Origin: Leptodactylus fallax
Taxonomy: Eukaryota; Chordata; Amphibia; Anura; Leptodactylidae
Direction of reading: 5' to 3'
Assembly: GCA_947044405.1 (NCBI GenBank)
Contig: CAMRHE010000321.1
Location: 1,364,001-1,428,000 of the forward strand
DNA length: 64,000 nt
The position numbers and the translations under genes are program-made. Under the pieces are notes generated by a model. That model saw nothing but the letters and a program-made list of their open reading frames with translations. It was not told the DNA's origin and ran no database searches. The first letter of the stretch is position 1. The number at the start of each line of letters is the position of its first letter. Positions 20,797 to 34,520 of the stretch are shown in pieces.

Positions 20797-23115
20797 TATT
20801 CCTTGATTTACTCACCCTGCCGTCCCTCTCCCAAGAGCATCGTGCCTCTCTTCTGGATCCAATCACGGTAGAAAAGCTTAAACGGGTCATCAGCAGCTTT
20901 CCTCCTCACAAAAGCCCTGGACCAGATGGATACTCGTTGACCTATTATAAGTCTTTTTTTCGACTTCTGATTCCTCAATTGACCTGTGCCTTTAATGCTG
21001 TACTTAAAGGAGACAGATTCACCCTCCAGGCACTGGAGGAGCATGTGGCCCTAATTGCTAAAGAGAGGAAAAACCCTCAACTGTGTGGCAGCTATCGCTC
21101 TATTTCACTACTAAATTTGGATTTGAAGTTCTGCGCGAAGCTATTGGCCTTACGAATTCAGCCACTGCTGCCATCCCTAGTAAATAGGAAACAAGCTGGC
21201 TTCATAAGAGGACGCAAAGGCAGGCAGAACACTACACGTCTTCTTCATGCCATACGCTTCGCTAAATCTACCAACACCCCACTGGTCCTTCTCGGCTTAA
21301 ATGCTGAGAAGACATTTGACAGAGTAAATTGTTTTTTTATGCTAGCTGTACTGCGGAACTTTGGATTCCCTTCCCCTTTTATCACTGCAATCCAGTCTCT
21401 ATATACTAAGCCCCGGGCCAGACTAAAGGTCAATGGCACATTAACCGCCCCCTTTTCCATCACAAATGGGACACGACAGGGGTGCCCCCTGTACCCATCC
21501 CTGTTTATCCTCTCCTTAGAGCCCTTCCTACAAGCTGTTCATGAACACCCAGAGATCATGGGCCTAAAAGTTGGTTCTGAATCACTCCATTCATTGGCTT
21601 TTGCAGACGACATACTTTTCCTGATTTCAAATCCAGAAGTGGGCCTGGGGAAAGTCTTAGAAATTATTGAAGGGTATGGCGCTTTATCACATTATAAGGT
21701 GAATCTAGGAAAATGTGAGATTCTGAACGTTTCTCTGCCTCCGACTAAAGTAGCAGGACTTCAGCAAGATCTCCCATTTGCCTGGTCCTCCTCACACATT
21801 AAATATCTTGGCATTAAAATGCCCAACTCCTTGGACTGTGTCTATCCTCTCAACTATGCGGAACTCCTACTTGAGGTGGGAAAACTGCTGAGGACGTATG
21901 ACATACCTTGTATTTCATGGTTCGGGCGAAAAAACCTTATCCAGATGTATATACTACCGAAGATCACCTATGTTATTCGAATACTTCCTGTGTTCTTACC
22001 TGTCTCCTTTTTCAAGTCGATCCGCTTGCTGTTCTCTAGATTACTTTGGAGAGGCAGACGACCCTGCTTGGCCTACTCAGCTCTATCAAGAAAGAAGACT
22101 GAGGGAGGGATAAATCTTCCTGATGTGCAACACTATTAAGAAGCTCTTCAACTTCAGCTCTTCAACTTCAGCTGTGGCTCGATCTAACAACACCAGACCT
22201 TGACGTCTCCCTAAAAAAATTGGTAGAAGTGGCATATGGAGACAACATCATATCTGATTTGTGGCTATCGGGATGCAGGTCCTCTTCTTTCAATAAAAAA
22301 GATGTTCTCTTAGGGAGGGTATTTACAACCTGGAGAAAGTGGCAACCAAAATTAGCTCCTCTCCCTTCTCTATGCTTACCAGTGGGCCTCCTTTCTCAGC
22401 TGCTCCCGGAGATACAATCTCCCATCCCTGACTTTTGGAAACTGCTATTGAAGACGTCGCTTAGTATGTTTTGCACTGATGGTATCCTCCCAGCTGCAGA
22501 CTCTCTGAGAGACTCTCCTTTTTTCCAACACCACACCCCACCAAACTTTTTACACCTTCATCACTACTTGACTTACATACAGAAATTTGAAGCTACCTTT
22601 GCCTGGCGTTGACAGCATACAGACTTTGAGAAAATGTTCCTAGTGGCTAATCATAAATTGTGTGGGATGTCTTCTATACTCCATCAATATATCCGCCCTA
22701 TCACACTAACGGAACCATTTTTCCTGATCAGTTGGGAGCTGGATCTAGACATCTCGCTAGACTTACTGTCCCTCAAATGGGTCATGTCAAGAGCTCACGG
22801 AGTATCCACCTGCGTACGGCTTCAGGAAAGCCACTTTAAACTTCTACCCAGATGGTACCGGTCCACTGACTGGTTGTACGCCCATAAGCTTTCCGACTTA
22901 CCCATATGTTGGAGATGCAAATCGGAAACCGGTTCTCTATTACATCTGTAGTGGTCCCCTTGATCTCCTCCTACTGGACATTGATAGAAGGGTTGGATCA
23001 CAAATCCCAGCTACTAATTTACCATCTACTAGCAGCAGCAAAATCTCTGATCCCTCTCCTGTGGTGTCAAGTTCAACCACCATTAACTGAACAGTGGACT
23101 GCTAAGGTCAATTAA
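20797..23115 (+). pseudogene. L1/Tx1-like ORF2 fragment: reverse transcriptase and C-terminus
   Basis: The frame is open from the insertion junction to 22139 (about 447 codons). It shows the RT blocks in order: SPGPDGYSLTYYKSF, GSYRSISLLNLDLK, NRKQAGFIRGR, a palm motif reading LLGLNAEKTFDRV in place of the usual LDAEKAFD, NGTRQGCPLYPSLFILSLEP, and LAFADDILFLIS with both aspartates (21600-21611). The thumb region contains YLGIKM. After the stop at 22137 the protein continues in other frames: 22220-22612, then 22634-22951 ending with ICWRCKSETGSLLHL, the cysteine/histidine motif at the C-terminus of L1-clade proteins. The ATG at 20772 belongs to the CR1 host sequence, not to this element. It is a truncated, inactive copy. 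Confidence 0.88.
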
Positions 23116-23467
23116 ATTTCCCGTTTTGAGATGTTGAGCTGGTCACGCAGAAACCATTCGACATACCTTACCATCTGGTCCCCCTGGTTAGAAAATAGAT
23201 GACCTTCATCGACATCACTTATTGGAAGTTACCTTTCTTCTTATCTATTTCTTTCTTTCTTCCTTTTTCGGCTTTTCTCTTCTATTCTTCTCTACCTCTT
23301 TGAGCTCGATATTGTTTTTGTAGACAAAACTTGGAAAAAATGTTTATTGATGATTTGATTCTTGTCCTTAGCAGTCACTAGGCACATTGCGAGGCTTCGT
23401 CCTCAACCTATATCAACGACTGTATATATTTTGCTTCTTGTCAATAAACTCAGAATTAAACACAAAA
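20797..23467 (+). mobile_element. L1/Tx1-like LINE, 5' truncated, nested in CR1
   Basis: The direct repeat ATAAGG flanks it at 20791-20796 and 23468-23473. Removing one copy rejoins the CR1 frame as KLIRGMEDL. The insert begins inside the RT domain and ends in an A-rich tail (ATTAAACACAAAA) after CAATAAAC near 23443, as expected for 5'-truncated target-primed insertion. Confidence 0.88.
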
Positions 23468-23879
23468 ATAAGGGGCATGGAGGACCTCAGTTATGAGGAA
23501 AGACTAACGGAGTTAAATCTATTTAGTCTTGAGAGGAGGCATTTAAGGGGAGATATGATAAACCTATATAAACATATAAATGGCCCATATAAAAAACAGG
23601 GGGAAAAGCTGTTCCATGTAAAATCCCCTCAAAAGACTAGGGGGCACTCCCTCCATCTGGAGAAAAAAGCTTTAATCTCAGGCGCGGACAAGGCTTCTTC
23701 CCTGTAAGGACTGTGAATCTGTGGAATAGCCTACACCAGATGGTCACAGCAATCACAGCTGACAGCTTCAAAAAAAGGATTAGTTGCCTTTATAGAGAAA
23801 AATAGCATTGATGCTTATGGAAATGCATAGACTGTCATGCCCTTTCCCATCCCTTGGTGGAACTTGACGGACATAGGGG

Positions 23880-24119
23880 TTACCTGGATAATAGTGACCA
23901 CAAATATTGCATTGCAGTTTATGGTACAAGCAATCTAATGATTGTAGGTTTGAACCCCCTAAGGAGACTAAAATAAAAAAGCTAACAAAACTTTTTTAAA
24001 TATATAAAAAAAAATACAAAACATTAAAATTCACCTTCCTATAAACAGAAACAAACATGAACACATTACACATCCTCACGTCCAAAGATGCTCAAACTAT
24101 AAAAATATAGTCTCTAAGG
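23880..24119. mobile_element. Fragment of a TTAA-family element
   Basis: AACACATTA...CATCCTC, TCCAAAGATGC, and the preceding A-rich stretch parallel the interior of the TTAA element at 4600-4760 (AACACATTAGGTATCCCC, CTCCAAAATGCCCGAACTA). The fragment stops where the hAT-like element begins at 24120. Confidence 0.5.
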
Positions 24120-24664
24120 GAGTGATTCAAAACCGGGGGGGGGGGGGGTTGCTGTGGAGACTCCCCAGGGGTGCTGTGACAATCTGGAGGAGAAATGGCC
24201 ACACATCCCCCTTTATCTATATTGGCACCCTTAGGATATGTAGTTGAATAGAATGGTGCAGCAGAAAGGCTTTAGCTTCCTGCTCTATCACACAGGCATC
24301 AGGTGGTGATGCCTGCTGAAGACAGGCAGAGAAGAAGCAGGAGGAGCTTTGGGAGATTGAGGATGGGTAAGTGATATTTGTTTTTTTTCATTTATATAGC
24401 ACAACTACAATGTGGGGCTACTGGAGGACATTATTATTTGCCTGTGGGCCACTAGTGGACATTATTAGTTGTCTGGGGGCCACTGGGGGGACATTATTAC
24501 TTGTCTGGAGGCTACTGGGAGACATTTACTTGCCTCCTGGCAATGGGGGACATTATTACTTGCCTGGGGGTCAGTGAAAGATATTATTGCTTGCCTGGGG
24601 GCTACTGGGGGAATTATTACTGGCTTGGGGGAACTACTGAGGGATAATATTATTTGCCTGGAGG

Positions 24665-25874
24665 CAGTGGCGTAACTAGGAATGGCTGGGCCCCAAGGCG
24701 AACATTTGACATGGCCCCCCCCGATCCGCCGCCCCCCAACACCCCCCCCCCGCATAAACCGCATTCCTGCACACACTATTATGCGCCATAGTGGACCCTG
24801 TACACAGTATTATGCCCCATAGTGGCCCCTGCACACAGTATTATGCCCGATAGCGGCCCCTGCACACAGTATTATGCCCGATAGCGGCCCCTGAACACAG
24901 TATTATGCCCCATAGCGGCCCCTGCACACAGTATTATGCCCCATAGCGGCCCCTGCACGCAGTATTATGCCCCATAGCGGCCCCTGCACATGGTATTATG
25001 TCCCATAGTGCCCCCTGCGAACTGTATTATGCCCCATAGCGACCCCTGCACACAGTATTATGACCCATAGGGGCCCCTGCACACAGAATTATGCCCCATA
25101 GTGGCCCCTGCACGCAGTATTATGCTCCATAGTGGCCCCTGCTCACAGTAGTATGCCCCATAGTGGCCCCTGCTCACAGTAGTATGCTCCATAGTGGCCC
25201 CTGCCCACAGTAGTATGCCCCATAGTGGCCCCTACACACAGTATTATGCCCCATAGCGGCCCCTGCACATGGTATTATGTCCCATAGTGGCCCCTGCGAA
25301 CTGTATTATGCCCCATAGCGACCCCTGCACACAGTATTATGACACATAGTGGCCCCTGCACACAGAATTATGCCCCATAGTGGCCCCTGCACGCAGTATT
25401 ATGCTCCATAGTGGCCCCTGCTCACAGTAGTATGCCCCATAGTGGCCCCTGCTCACAGTAGTATGCCCCATAGTGGACCACGCATGAACGATTATTATAC
25501 TCTTATTATTTACGTCTTCCTGGCCCCGCTGCACTCCCGTACACTACTTCGGCCATCTTCAATGTTGGACCAGATCTCGTGTGAATGAGGCCGAAGTTGC
25601 GATGCATAATGACGTCGGCTGACGTCTGGGACGTTACCAAACAGGCACAAAGCCTGCGGAGCGTAGGAGACGTGAGTTACAGTGTTTTTTATGTTCTCTC
25701 ACCTCCCCTCGGCCCCCGATCGTTATACTCCGGGGTCAGACCCCGGAGTATAATGATAGCAGTGCTTGTAGGGATTGCGGTAGCGGCTGCCACAGGGCTC
25801 CGGGTCCTGGGCCCCATAATGTTCCGGGCCCTGTGGCAGCCGCTACCGCAGCTACACCGATATTTACACCCCTG
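24665..25874. mobile_element. Complete hAT element, 8 bp target duplication CCTGGAGG
   Basis: CCTGGAGG flanks it at 24657-24664 and 25875-25882. The left end is CAGTGGCGTAACTAGG and the right end TATTTACACCCCTG, imperfect inverted repeats. The 1210 bp interior has no transposase. It carries a 31 bp minisatellite (24775-25490), a TTATACTCC...GGAGTATAA palindrome (25721-25753) and a hairpin with GCGGTAGCGGCTGCCACAGG arms (25774-25852). Confidence 0.93.
24775..25490 (-). repeat. 31 bp minisatellite inside the small hAT
   Basis: About 23 tandem units of 31 bases, each with CACAGTATTATGCCCCATAG and GCGGCCCCTG. Read on the minus strand the unit is GGGGCCAC..., GGGGCATAATACTGTG, alignable to the minisatellites at 13150-15560 and 24410-26100. 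Confidence 0.92.
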
Positions 25875-26476
25875 CCTGGAGGGGCTACTGGGACACATTA
25901 CTTGCCTGGGGGGCTACTGAAGGACATTATTGCTTGCCTGGGGGCCACTGGAGTACATTATTACTTGCCTGGAGATCACTGTAGAACATTATTGCTTGCC
26001 TTGGGGGCCACTGGAGTACATTATTACTTGCCTGGAGACCACTGTAGGACATTTATTGCTTGCCTGGGGGTCACTGGAGGATATTATTACTAGGGAGCCA
26101 TTAAGGAGCATGTACTGCGTGTTGGGCCATTGGGGAGCATAACACTATGTGGGGCAACTAAGGGAGCTTGGTGATGATTAAAGATGAATTTTTGTATGTC
26201 ATGGGTGAAAAGTATAGGATGGTGTAGCTTTGAGAGTGCATTCACATGGTGCAGTTGTGATGCAGTTACAATTGCATCAAAACTACAATGAAAAAATGCA
26301 TGCAGTTTTCATGTGGTTTTGGTGAGGTTTTCTAAATTTACAAGTGAAAAATTTAACACATCAAAACTGTAGTTTTTTGACTTTTGGTAAAAATTATTTG
26401 GAAGGGGTGCCCAGAGGAATTTTTTTTTTTCCGGGGATGCCTTGAGTCTGAAAAGGTTGGGAAAGACTCTGCTATA

Positions 26477-28037
<1,561 letters not shown>

Positions 28038-28076
<39 letters not shown>
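28038..28076. repeat. AT microsatellite between two Tc1 copies
   Basis: A (TA)n run lies between the right end of family I copy C and the left end of the family III Tc1. It continues on the far side of family III at 29684-29794. Confidence 0.95.
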
Positions 28077-28077
<1 letters not shown>

Positions 28078-29669
28078 AGACCAAAAGTTTGGACACACCT
28101 TCTCATTCCAAGAGTTTTCTGTATTTTCATGACTATAAAAATTGTAGATTCACACTGAAGGCATCAAAACTATGAATTAACACATGTGGAATAATATACT
28201 GAAAATATGTCTTATATTCTAGGTTCTTCAAAGTAGCCACCTTTTGCTTTGATTACTGCTTTGCACACTCTTGGCATTCTCTTGATGAGCTTCAAGAGGT
28301 AGTCACCTGAAAGGGTCTTCCAACAGTCTTGAAGGAGTTCCCAGAGATGCTTAGCACTTGTTGGCCCTTTTGCCTTCACTCTGCGGTCCAGCTCACCCCA
28401 AATCATCTCGATTGGGTTCAGGTCTGGTGACTGTGGAGGCCAGGTCATGTGTCGTAGCACCCCATCACTCTCCTTCTTGGTCAAATAGCCCTTACACAGT
28501 CTGGAGGTGTGTTTGGGGTCATTGTCCTGTTGAAAAATAAATGATGGTCCAACTAAACGCAAACTGGATGGAATAGCATGCCGCTGCAAAATGCTGTGGT
28601 AACCATCCTGGTTCAGTATTCCTTCAATTTTGAATAAATCCCCAACAGTGTCACCAGCAAAGCACCCTCACACCATCACACCTCCTCCTCCATGCTTCAC
28701 GGTGGGAACCAGGCATGTAGAGTCCATTCGTTCACCTTTTCTGTGTCGCACAAAGACACGGTGGTTGGAACCAAAGATCTCAAATTTGGACTCATCAGAC
28801 CAAAGCACAGATTTCCACAGGTCTAATGTCCATTCCTTGTGTTCTTTAGCCCAAGTCTCTTCTGCTTGTTGCCTGTCCTTAGCAGTGGTTTCCTTGCAGC
28901 TATTTTACCATGAAGACCTGCTGCACACAGTCTCCTCTTAACAGTTGTTGTAGAGATGTGTCTGCTGCTAGAACTCTGTGTGGCATTGACCTGGTCTCTA
29001 ATCTGAGCTGCTGTTAACCTGCGATTTCTGAGGCTGGTGACTCGGATGAACTTATCCTCCGCAGCAGAGGTGACTCTTGGTCTTCCTTTCCTGGGGCGGT
29101 CCTCATGTGAGCCAGATTCTTTGTAGCGCTTGATGGTTTTGGCCACTGCACTTGGGGACACTTTCAAAGTTTTCCCAATTTTTCGGACTGACTGACCTTC
29201 ATTTCTTAAAGTAATGATGGCCACTCGTTTTTCTTTACTTAGCTGCTTTTTTCTTGCCATAATACAAATTCTAACACTCCATTCAGTAGGACTATCAGCT
29301 GTGTATCCTCCTGACTTCTGAACAACACAACTGATGGTCCCAACCCCATTTATAAGGCAAGAAATCCCATTTATTAAACCTGACAGGGCACACCTGTGAA
29401 GTGAAAACCATTTCAGGTGACTACCTCTTGAAGTTCATCAAGAGAATGCCAAGAGTGTGCAAAGCAGCGATCAAAGCAAAAGGTGGCTACTTTGAAGAAC
29501 CTAGAATATAAGACATATTTTCTGTTGTTTCGCACTTTTTTGTTAAGTATATAATTCCACATGTGTTAATTCATAGTTTTGATGCCTTCAGTGTGAATCT
29601 ACAATTTTTATAGTCATGAAAATACAGAAAACTCTTGGAATAAGAAGGTGTGTCCAAACTTTTGGTCTG
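28077..29669 (-). mobile_element. Tc1 family III, complete ends
   Basis: Flanked by TA at 28075-28076 and 29670-29671. The left end is CAGACCAAAAGTTTGGACAC and the right end GTGTCCAAACTTTTGGTCTG, perfect inverted repeats at the tips; the inverted similarity continues for over 100 bases (TTCACACTGAAGGCATCAAA inside). It inserted within an AT microsatellite. The transposase is on the minus strand. Confidence 0.95.
28212..29260 (-). pseudogene. Tc1 family III transposase, frameshifted
   Basis: The N-terminal half (29260-28823) starts MARKKQLSKEKRVAIITLRN, carries a helix-turn-helix (VRKIGKTLKVSPSAVAKTI) and the linker RPRKGRPRVTSA. The frame breaks near 28850, where RTGNKQKRL turns into a short out-of-frame tail. 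The region with the first aspartate (WSDESKFEIF-type sequence, near 28785) is in another frame. The C-terminal piece (28589-28212) has FIFQQDNDPKHTS and LNPIEMIWGELDRRV, giving the second aspartate and the glutamate, and ends with KAKGGYFEEPRI. The protein differs clearly from families I and II. Confidence 0.9.
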
Positions 29670-29683
29670 TACTGTATACAGTG

Positions 29684-30775
<1,092 letters not shown>

Positions 30776-31045
30776 GATAAGGTCCCACGGAGCAAAACGC
30801 AGCAAAAAAAAGCTGTGGAAAAAATGGAAACGCATTATGTTTTTATTCCGCAGCATTTTTCATTGCATTTTCAGAGTTTTTCTTTGCAGACTTTCTGACC
30901 ATATTATACCTATAGGGAAAACGCCAGTGTTTCAGTAGGTATAATTGACATGCTGCGATTTTAAAAAACTTCCTGCAATGTGTGGATGGGATTCACTTTG
31001 CAGGTACTGTAAAACGCAGCATTCATTGCCACAGTGTTTCCGCAG
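30776..31045 (+). mobile_element. Truncated Harbinger-type MITE, left part
   Basis: CTAAGGATAAGGTCCCACGG at the left matches the GGCTAAGGTCCCATG end of the MITE at 20036. AAACGCAGCA and AAAACGCAGCATTCATTG give inner inverted similarity. The right end is missing where the Tc1 fragment begins. Confidence 0.6.
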
Positions 31046-31230
31046 TTTCCACCATAATTTGCAAATAAATTCTTAAAAAATCAGACAATGTGATTTTCTA
31101 GATTTGTTTTCTCATTTTGTCTCTCATAGTTGAGGTCTACCTATGAAGTCAATTACAGGCCGGCCTCATCTTTTTAAGTGGGAGAACTTGCACAATTGGT
31201 GGCTGACTAAATAATTTTTTTTCCCCACTG
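31046..31230 (+). mobile_element. Tc1 family I, right terminal fragment
   Basis: TTTCCACCATAATTTGCAAA through TTCCCCACTG matches the last 185 bases of the family I copies, and TA follows at 31231-31232. The rest of the element is absent, so this is a deletion remnant. Confidence 0.9.
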
Positions 31231-32771
31231 TATTTTGCTATGGGGACCAGAAACCACCTTATGCCTCTGGTGTTAAAGCTCTTACCTTTATTATTTCCAG
31301 TGTACAAAACAGAAGGTTTTCCACTTCTAAACTCTCCTCCACTGAAATCATGTCCACAGAGCCAACAACACCTGCTGTTCGATTTATACCCTAGTTTACT
31401 GTTCAGAACTGTTATTTTGGTGGAGAATTAATTTTTAGTTAGAATCGTCCACTACATATCACAAGTGAGTATAAACATCTTATAATATGTTGTTAATCTA
31501 GAAGGGCATCCTAAATCGTAATACTATGGACTCATTAGTATTAATTCAGATTAAGTTTTCTAAATGCCAGTTTTTGGTCTAGCATAGAGATATGCTTCAA
31601 AGGGGCTCTGCTATCTTCCCCAGGATATTTAACTGTTACCACCAAATTACAGAGCACATCATGATGATAAACAACATACCTTTGTTTGTATGTCACTGTT
31701 GTAGATTTAGAGAAAAACAACTTTGAAGCCTTCACCCTTGGTCTTGCTATTCAAGTTGGATGGTGACGTCATAGCAATGGGAGGATCAACTCACAAGTAC
31801 AGGTAGGAGATGTAGGGGTTTGAATGGCAAAAGCAATGCTCCAGGAATTTGAAGGCCCAAAACAGTGCACCAACATGGTGGTGACCGTTGAATATGCTGC
31901 AGAAGGTGGTAGACTACCTTAATTCTATGGATTTTCAAAGCTGTTATGATGTCAGCCATATTCAAGACACATAAAGTAGAGGAGAATCTGCTCCATACTG
32001 TAGCCCACTCTTTTGGAATGATATGAAACTTACTGTAATCTCTCTCTGTTCTCACTGGTGCCCTGATCACTCCTCCCTCCTTCATAGCCATCTATTGTGG
32101 GCTATAATATGACCCCTTTGGTGGGGGGCAGGAAAACACCCTGATACACCTAGAATGATGGATTTTCTCTGATAAGTTATATTACATAGTTTCATATACT
32201 CACTTGAACAATTGAATTATGCAACATTTATTGAAAAGTCACTGACCATAAATCATGCATGTTAACTGGTACAATTAGATTGGTAGAAGTTGCATTTACC
32301 TTTCAGCAAGTCTTTATTCACACATATTCTTTTGTTTATATTGCTCAACTTACAGAACAAAGGAAAAAAAAAAAGTAGCACAGTAGCTCTTCTAAAAGTT
32401 TTCAATCGCTGTTACACCTACCTTGTATAGTTCTGCTGACAGTTATCTTAATTTGGTTACTATTTATCACATATGTGGATAAATCTACAGACATTCATTT
32501 AGCATAAAATTTCCAATGCATTAAACTTACTACTATACATTTGTACTCAATACCAATAGTCTCTGCAGGAAGTCTACATATTAAAAAAAGTGTACACAAC
32601 TAGAAACATTCGCCAAAAGGGTGAATGGGTGTGCCATTTTCATTCAGGTTATTGTAATAATTTTGATAGCATTTTTATTTTTAAATTTTTTTTTCCTTAT
32701 TTTTAATATCCAGGAGGCGACATGGAACTAACATAGAAGGAAACCTGTTATATTATCTGATGTTTTGTCTA
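31231..32771. other. Unassigned stretch, no gene
   Basis: AT-rich, no recognisable protein on either strand. The minus-strand frame at 31786-32091 (101 codons) matches no family I know. Confidence 0.5.
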
Positions 32772-33589
32772 CTGAATACAAGATATGAGCGAACATCTCA
32801 AGATTCATTTAGTCTCGGGTTCAGGACCAAGATATGTTTTAAGTTGAATACGTTTGGTACAGACCACTACTTAAATTGACTTCAAACATAGTGTATAACC
32901 CTATCAGGGCTCCTAGGGCATCTATCCAATTTCTAGCTCTCTAAGGCAAACACAGCCAAAGTTATGTCAAAGTGAAAGTGACATGTATGTCTATGGAAAA
33001 AGATTGATAAGCAGTGGATACAACTCCAAATGTAATCATACACGCATTACGCATTTTAACGCATACATTTTTTTTGGGGGAAGGTGCTTGTACATGATTT
33101 TTTTATACACACATGCTGGTTATATTGCAAAAATCGGTTTTATAGAAACATTAGCCAATTTTGGTGACTTGTCAGTGTTACAGGCTTGTTTTTGTTTGGG
33201 AGACAAATTTGTGGCTATGAGCCTAGTTGAAAAGTGATGAAGAATTGGCTTTTTTTTTTTTTTTTTTTTTTTTTTATAAAAAGCCATCAAAATTATCCCC
33301 CTTTATGGGAGCAGATGCAGCACCAAAGTGTGACAATTACAGAATCAGTATGGGAGCGCATGCCACATCAACATTGTGATAGCCTAGAGACAATTTCCAG
33401 AATATAAGGAACATTTGGGAGAAAATGCCACATGAACATTGTGTTGGCGGAGTGACACTTTATAAAATTTTAAAAAAAATTGTGGGACATGGTCAGTGTG
33501 CCTAGCCTGCCAGCTAAAAAAGCTGGACTATCTTCCAAAAGTGATCTTGAGGTTGAAGTTTTTTTTTTCTTCTTTCTCTCATAGTTATC

Positions 33590-33856
33590 TACACCATTGT
33601 TTTTCTGGCTTGCTGCATGCAGTAATCATTCATCGTATACTGCTGTTTAAACTCATGCTCCAGCATGTGCCACAGTGCCACTCAATGTGCACAGCAGCAA
33701 TGGTTTTGGAAATCGCAGCATGTCCGCTGCGCGTATTTTACCGCTGTGTGGGAATCCCATCCACTACACAGGTGACTGTAAATCACAGTGGCTTTTTCCA
33801 CAGCATTTACGCCCTGGGCAAACCGCAGCATTTATACCACGTGGGGCCCCAGCCTA
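33590..33856 (+). mobile_element. Harbinger-type MITE, right part
   Basis: The end CGTGGGGCCCCAGCCTAA (about 33840-33857) matches the right end of the MITE at 20036-20187, and the preceding GCAGCATTTATAC / AATCGCAGCATG sequence belongs to the same family as 30776-31045. Confidence 0.55.
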
Positions 33857-34520
33857 ACAAACAGATATTTTTCAGATTAGCAGGCTGTGTCACACTATTC
33901 ATTGGGTGAACAGAAAAAAAAAAACCCTTAAGAAACGAAGATTTCTCACATTAGCAGGCTGCATCACACTTTATAGGGTGAGCATAAAAAACCCTTAAAA
34001 AAACGAAAATTATTTAGATTACAGCATGTGGAATCAGTGTTTTGAACAGCAGTTTGTATGCATTTAATGACAAAAATTTTAATTGTTGCCAAAGAAAATA
34101 TTAGAGTAGAACAGCGTCAGCTTGTTTTTTGTTTTTTTTTTTGGCATTACAATGGTGGCAGTTTGTATGTATATTGGGTAAGCAAAAAGAAAAACCTTAA
34201 CAAATGGAGATTTTTCAGGTTAGCAGAGTGTGTCTCACTTTATTGGGTGAGCACAAAAAAAAAAATCCCTAACAGACAGACTAGCAGGCTGCATCACATT
34301 GTTTATTGGGTGAGGACAAAAAACCTTTAAGAAATGGAGATTTTTCAGACTAGCGCAGGCTCCGAGACTATCTATTTAGTGACAAAAATAAAACCATTAA
34401 ACATAGATTTGCCAGATTAGCAGGCTGCATCATACTTTTTATTGGCTGAGCAAAAAAAAAAAAACCCTTAAGAAACAGAGATTTCTCAGATTAGCAGGCT
34501 GCATCACACTTTAAAATGGG
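33850..34520 (+). repeat. A-rich tandem repeat, unit about 70 bp
   Basis: Units contain TTATTGGGTGAGCAAAAA, CCCTTAAGAAA, GATTTTTCAGATTAGCAGG and CTGCATCACAC. The same unit recurs at 50880-51730. Confidence 0.8.

Larger units (their letters stand above)
11641..23840 (+). pseudogene. CR1-clade non-LTR retrotransposon, split into five parts by four insertions
   Basis: The pieces are 11641-12472, 17898-18082, 19616-20035, 20188-20796 and 23474-23840, about 2.4 kb in all. The order is endonuclease, linker, RT, then C-terminal domain. Recognisable blocks are FTNARNLARKLGELEAL (near 11675), VLMGDFNYLDIDW (near 12075), NGFTKDRNCQINLICF and LDFVKAFDTVPHR (RT fingers and palm), SGVPQISVLGLLLFNLF, IFADDTKLYS with both catalytic aspartates (20346-20357), KDLGVFVDHRLNYSM, and IRGMEDLSYEERLTELNLF after the last break. 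Excising each insertion with one copy of its target duplication restores the frame at all four sites. The element also has its own stops and shifts in the endonuclease part, so it was probably dead before or during these events. Confidence 0.9.
24410..26100 (+). repeat. 31 bp minisatellite split by a hAT
   Basis: Units built around ACATTATTACTTGCCTGG and GGGGCCACTGG recur at 24410-24664 and 25875-26100. Counting from ACATTATTGC to the next ACATTATTAC near 25923-25954 gives 31 bases. The hAT at 24665 duplicated CCTGGAGG, part of one unit. Confidence 0.88.
24120..26471. mobile_element. hAT-like element with minisatellite core and a nested hAT
   Basis: The left end AGTGATTCAAAACCGGGG, followed by GGGGTGCTGTGAC, and the right end AAAAGGTTGGGAAAGACTCTG form the inverted termini of a common hAT group (CAGTGATTCCCAACC type). 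I found no clear 8 bp duplication; the right flank abuts the family I Tc1 at 26477. The core is a minisatellite split by the complete hAT at 24665-25874. Confidence 0.6.

Noticed and set aside
23945..23990. GGTTTGAACCCCC as a tRNA B box
   Set aside because: No A box or cloverleaf could be built, and the surrounding sequence matches the interior of a TTAA-family element.
24775..25490. Possible CRISPR-like array of regularly spaced repeats
   Set aside because: Units are contiguous and degenerate with no unique spacers, and the genome is a vertebrate one. It is a minisatellite.
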